Positions 16,073-23,354 of a DNA stretch of 40,525 bases are shown one piece after another. The stretch covers positions 1 to 40,525 of the forward strand of contig JBEBRN010000020.1 of assembly GCA_040394775.1 (NCBI GenBank). Direction: 5' to 3'. Under the pieces are notes generated by a model. It searched no databases. It was given only the letters and a program-made list of their open reading frames with translations, and was not told the DNA's origin. Both the position numbers and the translations under genes were made by a program. This DNA is from 40-80 sp040394775. GTDB lineage: Bacteria > Bacteroidota > Bacteroidia > Flavobacteriales_D > Crocinitomicaceae. Each line of letters starts with the position of its first letter. Position 1 is the first letter of the stretch.

Positions 16073-17290
16073 TTATTTTTCTTCGACAGAATTATTAATC
16101 TCTTGTAATTCATCGGGTGTCATTTCATTCAAAACATCACCTGATTTACTCATGAAACCTGTTTCGGGATAGGCATTATCATCATTACTCTGTTCGCCTG
16201 TAACGGGATCACAATGATTGAGGTTTAAATCATGCCCTACTTCATGAATAATAGTATTTATCCGTTTGTTAACTGATGTACTATTATATAATAACCCTGA
16301 AGGATCAAAATATATTGGATTTAATTCTATATTCGTACCTTTATAATTAGCCATTACATTCTCTTTAAAGTCCTCTTCTTTTCCCATCTTAATAATAACT
16401 CCATTATCTCTTCCAAATTTTTCTCCTACGTCTGCGAAATTCTTCCTTATATCAAATTCTCCTATATCTTTTACTTCAAAGGAAAAAGAAGTGAATTTAG
16501 ATGAGCTATTTTTAAATTGCGGTCTATCTTTTGAAGAAAAATTACTCAAAACATATGTTAAAGTAGCATAATTCATTATATATTCTTGAATGGAGGAATT
16601 TAAATTATATTGAACTTCTGAAGCACTTATGTACCCTATTAACTCGTTTGCATTTGGTACAGCACCCTCTCCCTTTGTTACTATTGAAATAGTAGAAAAT
16701 ATTTTAACATTTCCATTGTTATCTGTCTCTTTGTATTCCAACCCCTCTAGTTCAACTCCATCAATAACTCTATTCTCACTAAAAGCATAACTTGAATTAT
16801 ATGGATATCTTTTAAATAACGGGTCAACTGCAAAGAATCTTCCCAATCTTGTATCGTGCATACGATACGTATAGTTATATGAGTTTCCTTTTCCCTTTAT
16901 TTCTTCATCCTTTTCTTGCCCTTGAAATCCATAACGGTAACTACTATCATTATCAAAATTTCTACCACTTAGCATCACACCAAATGGTGAGTAGTCATAC
17001 GAAGACATGATGCTTGCTTGCCAATAATCAACCGTTCCACCGTTGTCATGTGGGATAGGCTTGTCAGAGAGCACTGTCAATACATTCCCTAAGTGGTTCG
17101 AGAATTCATACCGCTTGTTTCCAAGCGTATGAATAAAGTTGGATGTATCCGTATTTGTATATGCTGAACCGAGTACATTGACAGAATCTTTCAACATTCC
17201 AAGACGCGAACTTCCATAGATCATCTTCTCTCGCTGTGAATAAGTGAGCGAAGAATTTGTAGCATCTATGATCATTTCGTAAGTTGTCAT
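16073..17290 (-). CDS. RHS-core C-terminal fragment with metzincin-like metalloprotease toxin domain
   Basis: This frame holds the 3' end of an RHS/YD-repeat gene. Residues about 20-185 are the RHS-repeat core (EKMIYGSSRLGML, YEFSNHLGNVLTVLSD, YRMHDTRLGRFFAVDPLFKR, NRVIDGVELEGLE). Residues about 186-405 are a variable C-terminal domain with HEVGHDLNLNH (H349, E350, H353, H359), the extended zinc motif HExxHxxxxxH of metzincins, with Asn where Gly is usual, and a possible Met-turn at M380. Metallopeptidase domains are known polymorphic-toxin tips. Complete RHS proteins are several times longer. The real 5' part is missing or out of frame: the Met at 17290 is internal, and upstream core sequence continues in another frame. 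It may be an orphan toxin cassette kept with its immunity gene. Confidence 0.75.
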   Translation of the reverse strand: MTTYEMIIDATNSSLTYSQREKMIYGSSRLGMLKDSVNVLGSAYTNTDTSNFIHTLGNKRYEFSNHLGNVLTVLSDKPIPHDNGGTVDYWQASIMSSYDYSPFGVMLSGRNFDNDSSYRYGFQGQEKDEEIKGKGNSYNYTYRMHDTRLGRFFAVDPLFKRYPYNSSYAFSENRVIDGVELEGLEYKETDNNGNVKIFSTISIVTKGEGAVPNANELIGYISASEVQYNLNSSIQEYIMNYATLTYVLSNFSSKDRPQFKNSSSKFTSFSFEVKDIGEFDIRKNFADVGEKFGRDNGVIIKMGKEEDFKENVMANYKGTNIELNPIYFDPSGLLYNSTSVNKRINTIIHEVGHDLNLNHCDPVTGEQSNDDNAYPETGFMSKSGDVLNEMTPDELQEINNSVEEK

Positions 17291-17440
17291 CGTGTTTCTT
17301 CCGATTTTCTGCGCTCTCGGAACAAGCTTTGTGCGTCTAAAATATAATACGTCGAAGAAAGCAAATTATCATTTGCATCGTAAACATGTTTTGCCGTTCT
17401 TCGTCCCATCGGATCGTAGTCGAAAGATAGGTTATTTTTT
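17291..17440 (-). pseudogene. RHS core remnant, out of frame with the toxin fragment
   Basis: The minus strand encodes LSFDYDPMGRRTAKHVYD and LLSSTYYILDAQS, standard RHS-core sequence that should directly precede YGSSRLG in the downstream fragment. It is in a different frame and ends at a TGA overlapping the downstream Met, so a frameshift near 17288-17330 separates them. Upstream, homology stops at T/A homopolymer runs (about 17434-17470). Confidence 0.7.
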
Positions 17441-17487
17441 TTTGAAAAATGGAATTATTATTTTTTTTTTAAATTGGTTATACTATT

Positions 17488-17781
17488 TTATTGCTCATTC
17501 CATTTATCTGAATCCTGATGTTGATGAAAAAATCCTAAAACGTATATAATATCATCATTTGTAGTATAGTGAATTGCAAATTTATATTTCTTTAAAAAGT
17601 AAACTCGAACATCATCATAACGAATTTGACATTTAAGCGGATTAGTACGAATGTATTTCATAGACATATCAAATTCATCGAGTATTTTCCCGCTATGATT
17701 GGGTCTATTTTGTGAATACCAATCGAGAATAAACACAAGTTGCTTGTAAACTCGATTAGTTAAAATAATTTTACGATTCAC
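17488..17781 (-). CDS. RelE/ParE-family toxin
   Basis: A 97-aa type II toxin of the RelE/ParE superfamily. The helical N-terminus (YKQLVFILDWYSQNRPNHSGKILDEF) is followed by a beta-sheet region (VRVYFLKKYKFAIHYTTNDDIIYVLGFFHQHQDSDKW) that shows the usual F/Y-K-Y-x-I-x-Y and xVxxxxHxxxD spacing. ParE toxins poison gyrase and RelE toxins cut mRNA at the ribosome; the sequence alone does not decide between these. The start is GTG at 17781, overlapping the antitoxin TGA by 4 bp (GTGA), which gives tight coupling. The module lies between two decayed pieces of the RHS gene. Confidence 0.85.
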   Translation of the reverse strand: MNRKIILTNRVYKQLVFILDWYSQNRPNHSGKILDEFDMSMKYIRTNPLKCQIRYDDVRVYFLKKYKFAIHYTTNDDIIYVLGFFHQHQDSDKWNEQ

Positions 17782-17999
17782 TTATCAGCATATTTATCGA
17801 ATAGATCCTTTTTAATTTCGTTCCATTCGACAATTTCAGCTTCATCTTTTTGTAATTCTATTTTTGACTTTTGAACTTGTTCCTTTTGCCATTTAGGAAT
17901 TTCTGGATGGTTATCGACCACTTCAACGCCTAATTGTTTAACCAATTCTAAGAAGAAGGGTAATTTTTTCTCTGATATTTTTAACGTCAACTCTTTCAT
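17778..17999 (-). CDS. Antitoxin of the RelE/ParE-type module
   Basis: A 73-aa protein directly upstream of the toxin gene and overlapping it by 4 bp. The N-terminus (MKELTLKISEKKLPFFLELVKQLGVEV) looks like a small beta-helix DNA-binding part. The charged C-terminal half (KWQKEQVQKSKIELQKDEAEIVEWNEIKKD) would be the toxin-binding segment. Similar short antitoxins with a VEVV...P-W pattern occur beside ParE genes in Bacteroidota. It presumably represses its own promoter. Confidence 0.8.
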   Translation of the reverse strand: MKELTLKISEKKLPFFLELVKQLGVEVVDNHPEIPKWQKEQVQKSKIELQKDEAEIVEWNEIKKDLFDKYADK

Positions 18000-18024
18000 A
18001 GACTCAATTTTCGATATTCACTTA

Positions 18025-18032
18025 TAAAGATA
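18025..18032 (-). promoter_or_regulatory. Candidate -7 box of the toxin-antitoxin operon
   Basis: TATCTTTA on the minus strand fits TAnnTTTG except for the last base and ends about 25 nt before the antitoxin ATG. Confidence 0.4.
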
Positions 18033-18207
18033 ATAAAAAATAATCAATTTCAACAATTTATGTACTTCTTTAGAAAATTCATTTTTTATTAATCCAGATA
18101 AAAACCATAATAAGTAATCGTAGAATAACAAAATCTCGTGAAGAACATCATTTTTAACACCTTCGATGTATCGAAGGGTTCTTTTCGCTTTTACTTTCCT
18201 TTAGTCA
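18033..18207. other. Spacer between the toxin-antitoxin promoter and the upstream RHS remnant
   Basis: No gene seen. It contains an inverted repeat at 18156-18180 (8-bp perfect core CCTTCGAT/ATCGAAGG) followed on the plus strand by T-rich sequence. This looks like a plus-strand terminator, but no plus-strand gene ends here. Confidence 0.4.
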
Positions 18208-18332
18208 TTAGCTTAAATTCGTTTCGGTTGTCTCGGGAGTAGTCAGCCTTCCTTCTCCATCGTAGGAAAAATTATTGGCTGAATTTATCGTGTTCACCAT
18301 ATATCTAAATCATAGCGAGTATCGTCTTTCCT
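18208..18332 (-). pseudogene. Upstream RHS repeat remnant with frameshift
   Basis: The minus strand encodes KDDTRYDLDIW in one frame and then NTINSANNFSYDGEGRLT in another, ending at a TAA at 18208-18210. NNFSYDGEGRLT is the usual RHS/YD-repeat pattern. In intact RHS cores it comes about 30-40 residues before the FDYDPMGRRTAK segment that is found at 17291-17440. Orientation and order are preserved, so these pieces and the toxin fragment come from one disrupted gene. Confidence 0.55.
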
Positions 18333-18355
18333 TTTAAAATCTCAAAATAGTTAAC

Positions 18356-18363
18356 TATCTTTG
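18356..18363 (+). promoter_or_regulatory. -7 box of the DUF3817-comB-phospholipase operon
   Basis: TATCTTTG is an exact TAnnTTTG match on the plus strand and ends 16 nt before the ATG at 18380. Confidence 0.6.
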
Positions 18364-18379
18364 AACTCAAATTTAAATT

Positions 18380-18676
18380 ATGAAAAATCAATCCCTTTTA
18401 AAAATACTACAATTCTTCGCCATACTAGAGGCTGTATCATGGTTAGCACTTATTATTGCCATGTATTTAAAGTATGTGTTAGATCATACCGAATATATGC
18501 GACCAATTGGGATGATACATGGTTATTTATTTATTTGTTTTGTTATATTTGTTCTAATAGTTGGTGTTAAAATGAAGTGGAACGGAAAAGAAATTGGTTT
18601 AAGTTTACTATCTTCGATTATCCCTTTTGGAACTATTTTGGCCGATATAAAGATTTTTAAAAAATACGTTAAATGA
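18380..18676 (+). CDS. DUF3817 family small membrane protein
   Basis: A 98-aa integral membrane protein with three hydrophobic segments (about 12-30, 45-62, 70-88). LLKILQFFAILEAVSWLALI and MRPIGMIHGYLFICFV match the DUF3817 pattern (E..S...L, G..HG). The function is unknown. It is the first gene of a plus-strand operon, and its TGA overlaps the comB ATG in an ATGA. Confidence 0.85.
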   Translation: MKNQSLLKILQFFAILEAVSWLALIIAMYLKYVLDHTEYMRPIGMIHGYLFICFVIFVLIVGVKMKWNGKEIGLSLLSSIIPFGTILADIKIFKKYVK

Positions 18677-19401
18677 ACGATACACGAAAGCGAGTTGAAG
18701 TCTGTTTTACACCCGAAGAATATATTCATTACAAAGATGAATTTGAAATTGTTGTAGTAATAGATGTTTTACGTGCTACTTCTGCCATTTGTGCTGCTTT
18801 TGAGAATGGTATCAAGGCAATTATTCCAGTTCCAACTATTGAAGAAGCATTGGAATATAAAAAGAAAGGATATTTGGTTGGTGCAGAACGAAAAGGGAAG
18901 ATAGTTGAAGGGTTTGACTTTGGTAATTCACCTTTTTCCTATATGAATGCTGATTTTAAGGGGAAAGAAGTGGTGTTGAGTACCACCAATGGAACACGTT
19001 CGTTAAATGTTGTGAAAGATGCTGAAACGGTTGTAATTGGTTCATTTCTAAACGTTGAATCGTTATCAAAATGGTTATTAGTTCAAGATAAAAATGTATT
19101 GTGTCTTTGTTCTGGATGGCAAGGAAAGTTTAATTTAGAAGATACGATTTGTGCGGGCGCTATTTCTGATTCACTATTATCGAGTGGAAATTTCACATCG
19201 GATGAAGACTCTTCTATTGCTGCTAAATACTTGTATCAATCAGCTAGTCATAATTATATGGGATATTTAAAATCAAGTTCACATAGAAGACGATTAAAGA
19301 ATTTGAACCTGAATGAAGATATTAAATATTGTTTAACACCCAATCAAACGAGTGTTATTCCTATTTTAAAAAATGGTAAATTAGTACTACTTGAAGCGTA
19401 A
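18673..19401 (+). CDS. comB: 2-phosphosulfolactate phosphatase family protein (ComB-like)
   Basis: A 242-aa ComB-family protein. VVVIDVLRATSAICAAFENG, GAERKGKIVEGFDFGNSP, STTNGTRSLN and CLCSGWQGKFNLEDTICAG match the conserved blocks of the family. The characterised enzyme hydrolyses 2-phosphosulfolactate to sulfolactate in coenzyme M synthesis. Many bacteria without coenzyme M carry homologues, so the true substrate in this organism is uncertain. It overlaps the upstream DUF3817 gene by 4 bp and the downstream phospholipase-like gene by 11 bp, which indicates one tightly packed operon. Confidence 0.88.
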   Translation: MNDTRKRVEVCFTPEEYIHYKDEFEIVVVIDVLRATSAICAAFENGIKAIIPVPTIEEALEYKKKGYLVGAERKGKIVEGFDFGNSPFSYMNADFKGKEVVLSTTNGTRSLNVVKDAETVVIGSFLNVESLSKWLLVQDKNVLCLCSGWQGKFNLEDTICAGAISDSLLSSGNFTSDEDSSIAAKYLYQSASHNYMGYLKSSSHRRRLKNLNLNEDIKYCLTPNQTSVIPILKNGKLVLLEA

Positions 19402-20398
19402 TTACCACATAGTAATCATTTTGATTTTTTCTTTGTTGGGACTCTCTCTCACTATGGAAAGTCATTCAAATTCTCTTAAAAAATGGGGATTTGCGGGACA
19501 CATGCGTATTAATCGAATAGCTGTATTTACACTTCCTTCAGAAATGTTTGGCTTTTACAAAGAACACATCGAATACCTTACTGATCACGCACCCGATCCA
19601 GATAAAAGACGTTATGCCATGGTCGGAGAAGCAGAATGTCATTACATCGATATTGATCATTATGCCACAGGTGATGAAAATCCATTTGATATCGTTCCTA
19701 GAAAATGGCATGATGCGGTTGCTAAATACACGGAAGATACACTACGTGCATATGGTATTGTTCCTTGGCACATACAAGTCGTTCTGAAAAAGCTTGAAAG
19801 AGCGATGGCGAATAAAAACACCGATTTAATTCTCAAATATTCTGCTGATTTAGGCCATTACGTTGGCGACGCACACGTTCCTTTGCATACCACTGAAAAT
19901 TACAATGGTATCATGACAGGTCAACGAGGAATTCATGGTTTTTGGGAAAGTCGTTTAGTGGAAATCAACTATAACGATTACGATTACTTTGTTGGTAAAG
20001 CCAAATACATTAAAGACCCCTTGGATTTAGCGTGGAATACCGTAAAAGATTCGCACGCTGCCTTAGACTCGGTATTTCGTTTTGAAAAAGAGTTGACGGC
20101 TGAATTTCCACCAGACAAAAAATACGCTTACGAACAACGAGGAAAAATGACGATTCATACCTATTCTTATGATTTCTCTCAAGCGTACAATCAACGATTA
20201 AATGGTATGGTAGAACGTAGAATGACAACTGCCATAATTGCCGTTGGATCGATGTGGTACACGGCTTGGGTAAACGCGGGACAACCTGATTTATCTTCTA
20301 TCCAACATACCAAACCTTCTGAGGAATTGATAAAAGAATTACAAGAATTAGAAAGTCAATACGAACACGGAAAAGCAAAAGGAAGAATTTGTGATTGA
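19391..20398 (+). CDS. Zinc-dependent phospholipase C/S1-P1 nuclease-like secreted protein
   Basis: A 335-aa exported protein. The chosen start is TTG at 19391, because it alone gives a signal peptide (KRNYHIVIILIFSLLGLSLTM); the next ATG at 19454 would lose it. Zinc-site elements of the S1/P1 nuclease and phospholipase C superfamily are visible: W32 and H37 in KKWGFAGH, HYIDIDHY (84-91), GHYVGDAHVPLH (155-166) and H182/E186 in HGFWES. In known enzymes the mature N-terminal Trp binds zinc, which fits processing close to W32. Whether the substrate is phospholipid, nucleic acid or something else is open. The gene overlaps comB by 11 bp. Confidence 0.8.
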   Translation: MKRNYHIVIILIFSLLGLSLTMESHSNSLKKWGFAGHMRINRIAVFTLPSEMFGFYKEHIEYLTDHAPDPDKRRYAMVGEAECHYIDIDHYATGDENPFDIVPRKWHDAVAKYTEDTLRAYGIVPWHIQVVLKKLERAMANKNTDLILKYSADLGHYVGDAHVPLHTTENYNGIMTGQRGIHGFWESRLVEINYNDYDYFVGKAKYIKDPLDLAWNTVKDSHAALDSVFRFEKELTAEFPPDKKYAYEQRGKMTIHTYSYDFSQAYNQRLNGMVERRMTTAIIAVGSMWYTAWVNAGQPDLSSIQHTKPSEELIKELQELESQYEHGKAKGRICD

Positions 20399-20403
20399 TC
20401 GAC

Positions 20404-20868
20404 TTATACCAATTATGATTTATAATGCCGCATAAATGGGGATTATTTTATTTTGAGATGCTGAGTTACAATTTGTAGTAATGCTTAAAATATCAATTCT
20501 TTATTTTTCTTTTACTTTTTGTCCGCCAAAATCCCGACGGTACCGTCGGGACGTCGTCGTGATCTTTTTCGTCACCCAAATCTTCCTTATTGCTTGTAAA
20601 AATAAAACTCGCTAGCGCTCAAACAGTTATTTTTACGACAGCAATTTACCTTCGGTGCTACTTCGTGGTCGTCGTTTGTGTCCCGCCGAAAAAATCAATA
20701 CGACATCCTAATCTGACGTTGTGTTTAGAATTGTCATTTGTCTGTCAAAATTATCTTTACGATAGGCTATTAAAATAAATTTAACCGCATAAATGCTCCT
20801 TAAAATTGATATTGTTATAATACTTTACAAAATATTACATACGGCATAATATTACTAAATTGGTATTA
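20404..20868. mobile_element. MITE-like element with imperfect terminal inverted repeats
   Basis: The outer ~28 bp at left (about 20406-20433) and right (about 20839-20867) form an imperfect inverted repeat with roughly 21 of 28 matches (ATACCAATT...ATGCCG..AT). Between them is noncoding DNA with a 20-bp perfect palindrome (20532-20551) of higher GC than its surroundings, and a hairpin whose 10-bp arms GTAAAAATAA/TTATTTTTAC flank a GCTAGC core. No transposase is present. The right end includes the stop codon of the VanZ-like gene. I see no clear target-site duplication. Copy number in the genome would decide whether this is a MITE or a one-off. Confidence 0.5.
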
Positions 20869-21237
20869 TTTTAAATGAGCAGGAAGAAAACGTTTCGTCA
20901 TAAAATAAGCTAAAACCCCTATTCCTGCACCGATTGAATCTGCTACTATATCCCAAATATCAAACGAACGATACGGTATAAAATACTGTAATGATTCAAA
21001 GAATAAACAACAAAAAGCAGTAAAAACAAGCGCTAATCTTTGATTTTTATTCAATGAAATCAATGCGAAAAATCCCATTGGAAAAAAGAGTATGCCATGC
21101 GCCCAATGATCTCTTCGAATACCTAAAAAATAGTTATTCAAATCCACGACATCATCTGTTTTCATCACATGAAGGACAAAAACAGCAATAAGATAAACAC
21201 CAAATAATAGCTTTACCGATCGTTTACTTATTTTCAT
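20866..21237 (-). CDS. VanZ-like family membrane protein
   Basis: A 123-aa protein with four predicted membrane segments. The HWAHGILFFPMGFFALI stretch, FESLQYFIPYRSFDIWDIVADSIGAGIGVL and the surrounding helices match the VanZ-like domain. The role is unknown; in enterococci VanZ affects teicoplanin resistance, which is not implied here. The ATG lies inside the end of uvrB (14-bp overlap), so it is transcribed with uvrB. The stop codon is in the terminal repeat of the MITE-like element. Confidence 0.85.
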   Translation of the reverse strand: MKISKRSVKLLFGVYLIAVFVLHVMKTDDVVDLNNYFLGIRRDHWAHGILFFPMGFFALISLNKNQRLALVFTAFCCLFFESLQYFIPYRSFDIWDIVADSIGAGIGVLAYFMTKRFLPAHLK

Positions 21238-23260
21238 TTTCGGATAGTTTTACTTTTAATGCCAATGAAATATCACGCAATCTGGCAGCTTCCATAAAGT
21301 CTAAATCTTTCGCTGCTTTTTTCATTTTTATTTCAGTAGAATGAATTAAACGCTCTAAATCTTCGATGGTATGATATTCCAATGAAGATTCAGCTGCAAT
21401 TGACTTCTCCTCTGGTATTTCACCATAGTCTTTTTCGGCATCAGCCACTTTGGTAGAATTGAGAATCGTTTCCTTTGATTTAATTATTTGCGTTGGCGTA
21501 ATTCCATGCGCTTCATTATACTCCATTTGAATTTTACGACGGCGCTCGGTTTCTTCTATGGTTTTCGCCATCGACTTCGTCATCTTATCGGCATACATAA
21601 TGACTTTTCCATTTACATTTCGAGCAGCACGCCCAGATGTTTGCACTAAACTACGTACATCTCTTAAAAAACCTTCTTTATCTGCGTCGATGATGGCCAC
21701 CAAAGAAACTTCCGGTAAATCCAATCCTTCGCGTAGTAAGTTCACCCCAATGAGTACGGAGAAATCACCTAAACGTAATTGTCGCAATATTTCTACCCGT
21801 TGAATTGTATCTACTTCACTATGAATATAGCGACAAGGAATACCAGCTCGATCTAAATATTTTTGTAATTCCTCTGCCATTCGTTTCGTTAACGTCGTCA
21901 CAAGAACACGCTCATCGACTTCCATTCGTAGATGAATTTCTTCAATTAAATCATCTATTTGATTGGCACTTGGTCGCACTTCAATAATAGGATCTAATAA
22001 TCCAGTTGGTCGAATAACTTGCTCTACCACTACTCCATCCGTCTTCTCTAGTTCGTAATCTGCCGGTGTAGCCGAAACATAAATCACTTGATTTTGGACC
22101 ATCTCAAATTCTTCTTTTTTTAACGGCCGATTATCTACTGCTGCTTGCATTCGAAATCCATATTCTACCAAATTCACTTTCCGAGATCGATCTCCTCCGT
22201 ACATCGCACCAATTTGTGGAACAGTCGCATGACTTTCATCGATTATCATCAAGTAATCTTTGGGGAAATAATCTAGTAAGCAGAATGGGCGTTGTCCAGG
22301 TTTACGTTTATCGAAGTAACGAGAATAATTCTCAATGCCAGAACAATAGCCCAATTCTCGCATCATTTCCAAATCAAAAGTCACGCGTTCTCTTAATCGC
22401 TCTGCTTCTATCGGTTTCCCATCTCTTTTAAACGCTTCTACTTGAACGCCTAAGTCAATCTCAATTTCTCCAATGGCTTGCCTTGTGTTTTCTTGACTAG
22501 AGACAAAAATGTTCGCTGGATAAATGTTTAAATCTTCAAATACTTCTAACTTCTCATTGGTTTCAGGATCAATAGAGTAAATTTTCTCTATTTCATCTCC
22601 CCAAAACTCAAAACGAATGGCATAGTCAGCATATGCTAAATACAAATCCACTACATCGCCTTTTACCCGAAAAGTACCACGTTTAAATAGATCAATTGTA
22701 CGAGAATAAAGGTTTTCCACTAAGTTTAGAAGAAAACGATTTCGAGCAATCCGCTGTCCCCTTTTGACATAAATGATACTCTTTTCAAATTCTTCCGGGT
22801 TTCCGATACCATAAATACACGAAACGGACGAAACAACAATCACATCTCTTCGTCCAGAAAGTAAGGCAGAAGTGGTAGAAAGTCGCATTTTTTCCAGTTC
22901 ATCATTAATGGCTAAGTCCTTTTCTATATAGGTATTGGTTGTCGGTAAATAAGCTTCTGGCTGGTAATAATCGTAGTAAGAAACAAAATACTCCACGCGA
23001 TTATTGGGGAAAAATTGTTTGAATTCACCGTATAGTTGTGCCGCTAAGGTCTTATTGTGAGAAAGGATTAACGTTGGTCGATTGGTTTGAACGATGACAT
23101 TCGCCATTGTAAAAGTTTTACCACTTCCAGTTACTCCAAGTAAAGTTTGGTACTTATCATCTCTCACAACTCCCTCCACCAATTGCCGAATCGCTTCAGG
23201 TTGATCGCCGGTTGGCTTGTATTCAGATATAAGTTCAAAATCCATTGTGTTTTTTTTCAA
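21224..23260 (-). CDS. uvrB: UvrABC system protein B
   Basis: A 678-aa UvrB, the damage-verifying helicase-like subunit of nucleotide excision repair. It has Walker A GVTGSGKTFTMAN (about 42-54), the beta-hairpin region YYDYYQPEAYLPTTNTYIEKD, DESH, helicase motifs VSATPADYELEKT, GVNLLREGLDLPEVSLV and QTSGRAARNVNGKVIMY, and a C-terminal UVR domain (about 638-673) for UvrC contact. The length is typical. An alternative start at Met6 (MDFELISEYKPTGDQPEAI) is possible and agrees better with the usual N-terminus. Confidence 0.97.
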   Translation of the reverse strand: MKKNTMDFELISEYKPTGDQPEAIRQLVEGVVRDDKYQTLLGVTGSGKTFTMANVIVQTNRPTLILSHNKTLAAQLYGEFKQFFPNNRVEYFVSYYDYYQPEAYLPTTNTYIEKDLAINDELEKMRLSTTSALLSGRRDVIVVSSVSCIYGIGNPEEFEKSIIYVKRGQRIARNRFLLNLVENLYSRTIDLFKRGTFRVKGDVVDLYLAYADYAIRFEFWGDEIEKIYSIDPETNEKLEVFEDLNIYPANIFVSSQENTRQAIGEIEIDLGVQVEAFKRDGKPIEAERLRERVTFDLEMMRELGYCSGIENYSRYFDKRKPGQRPFCLLDYFPKDYLMIIDESHATVPQIGAMYGGDRSRKVNLVEYGFRMQAAVDNRPLKKEEFEMVQNQVIYVSATPADYELEKTDGVVVEQVIRPTGLLDPIIEVRPSANQIDDLIEEIHLRMEVDERVLVTTLTKRMAEELQKYLDRAGIPCRYIHSEVDTIQRVEILRQLRLGDFSVLIGVNLLREGLDLPEVSLVAIIDADKEGFLRDVRSLVQTSGRAARNVNGKVIMYADKMTKSMAKTIEETERRRKIQMEYNEAHGITPTQIIKSKETILNSTKVADAEKDYGEIPEEKSIAAESSLEYHTIEDLERLIHSTEIKMKKAAKDLDFMEAARLRDISLALKVKLSENENK

Positions 23261-23354
23261 AATTAAGAAAAACCATCAAGAAGTTTTCATGATTACACTT
23301 TACTTATACGATTATTGCTAAATTTACGTTCATTTTCAAAAGAAAACCAAATAC

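Noticed and set aside
16066..16113. Upstream Met at 16113 as the start of the candidate immunity gene
   Set aside because: It would overlap the RHS toxin gene by 41 bp and bury the signal peptide. The Met at 16065 gives a standard signal sequence.
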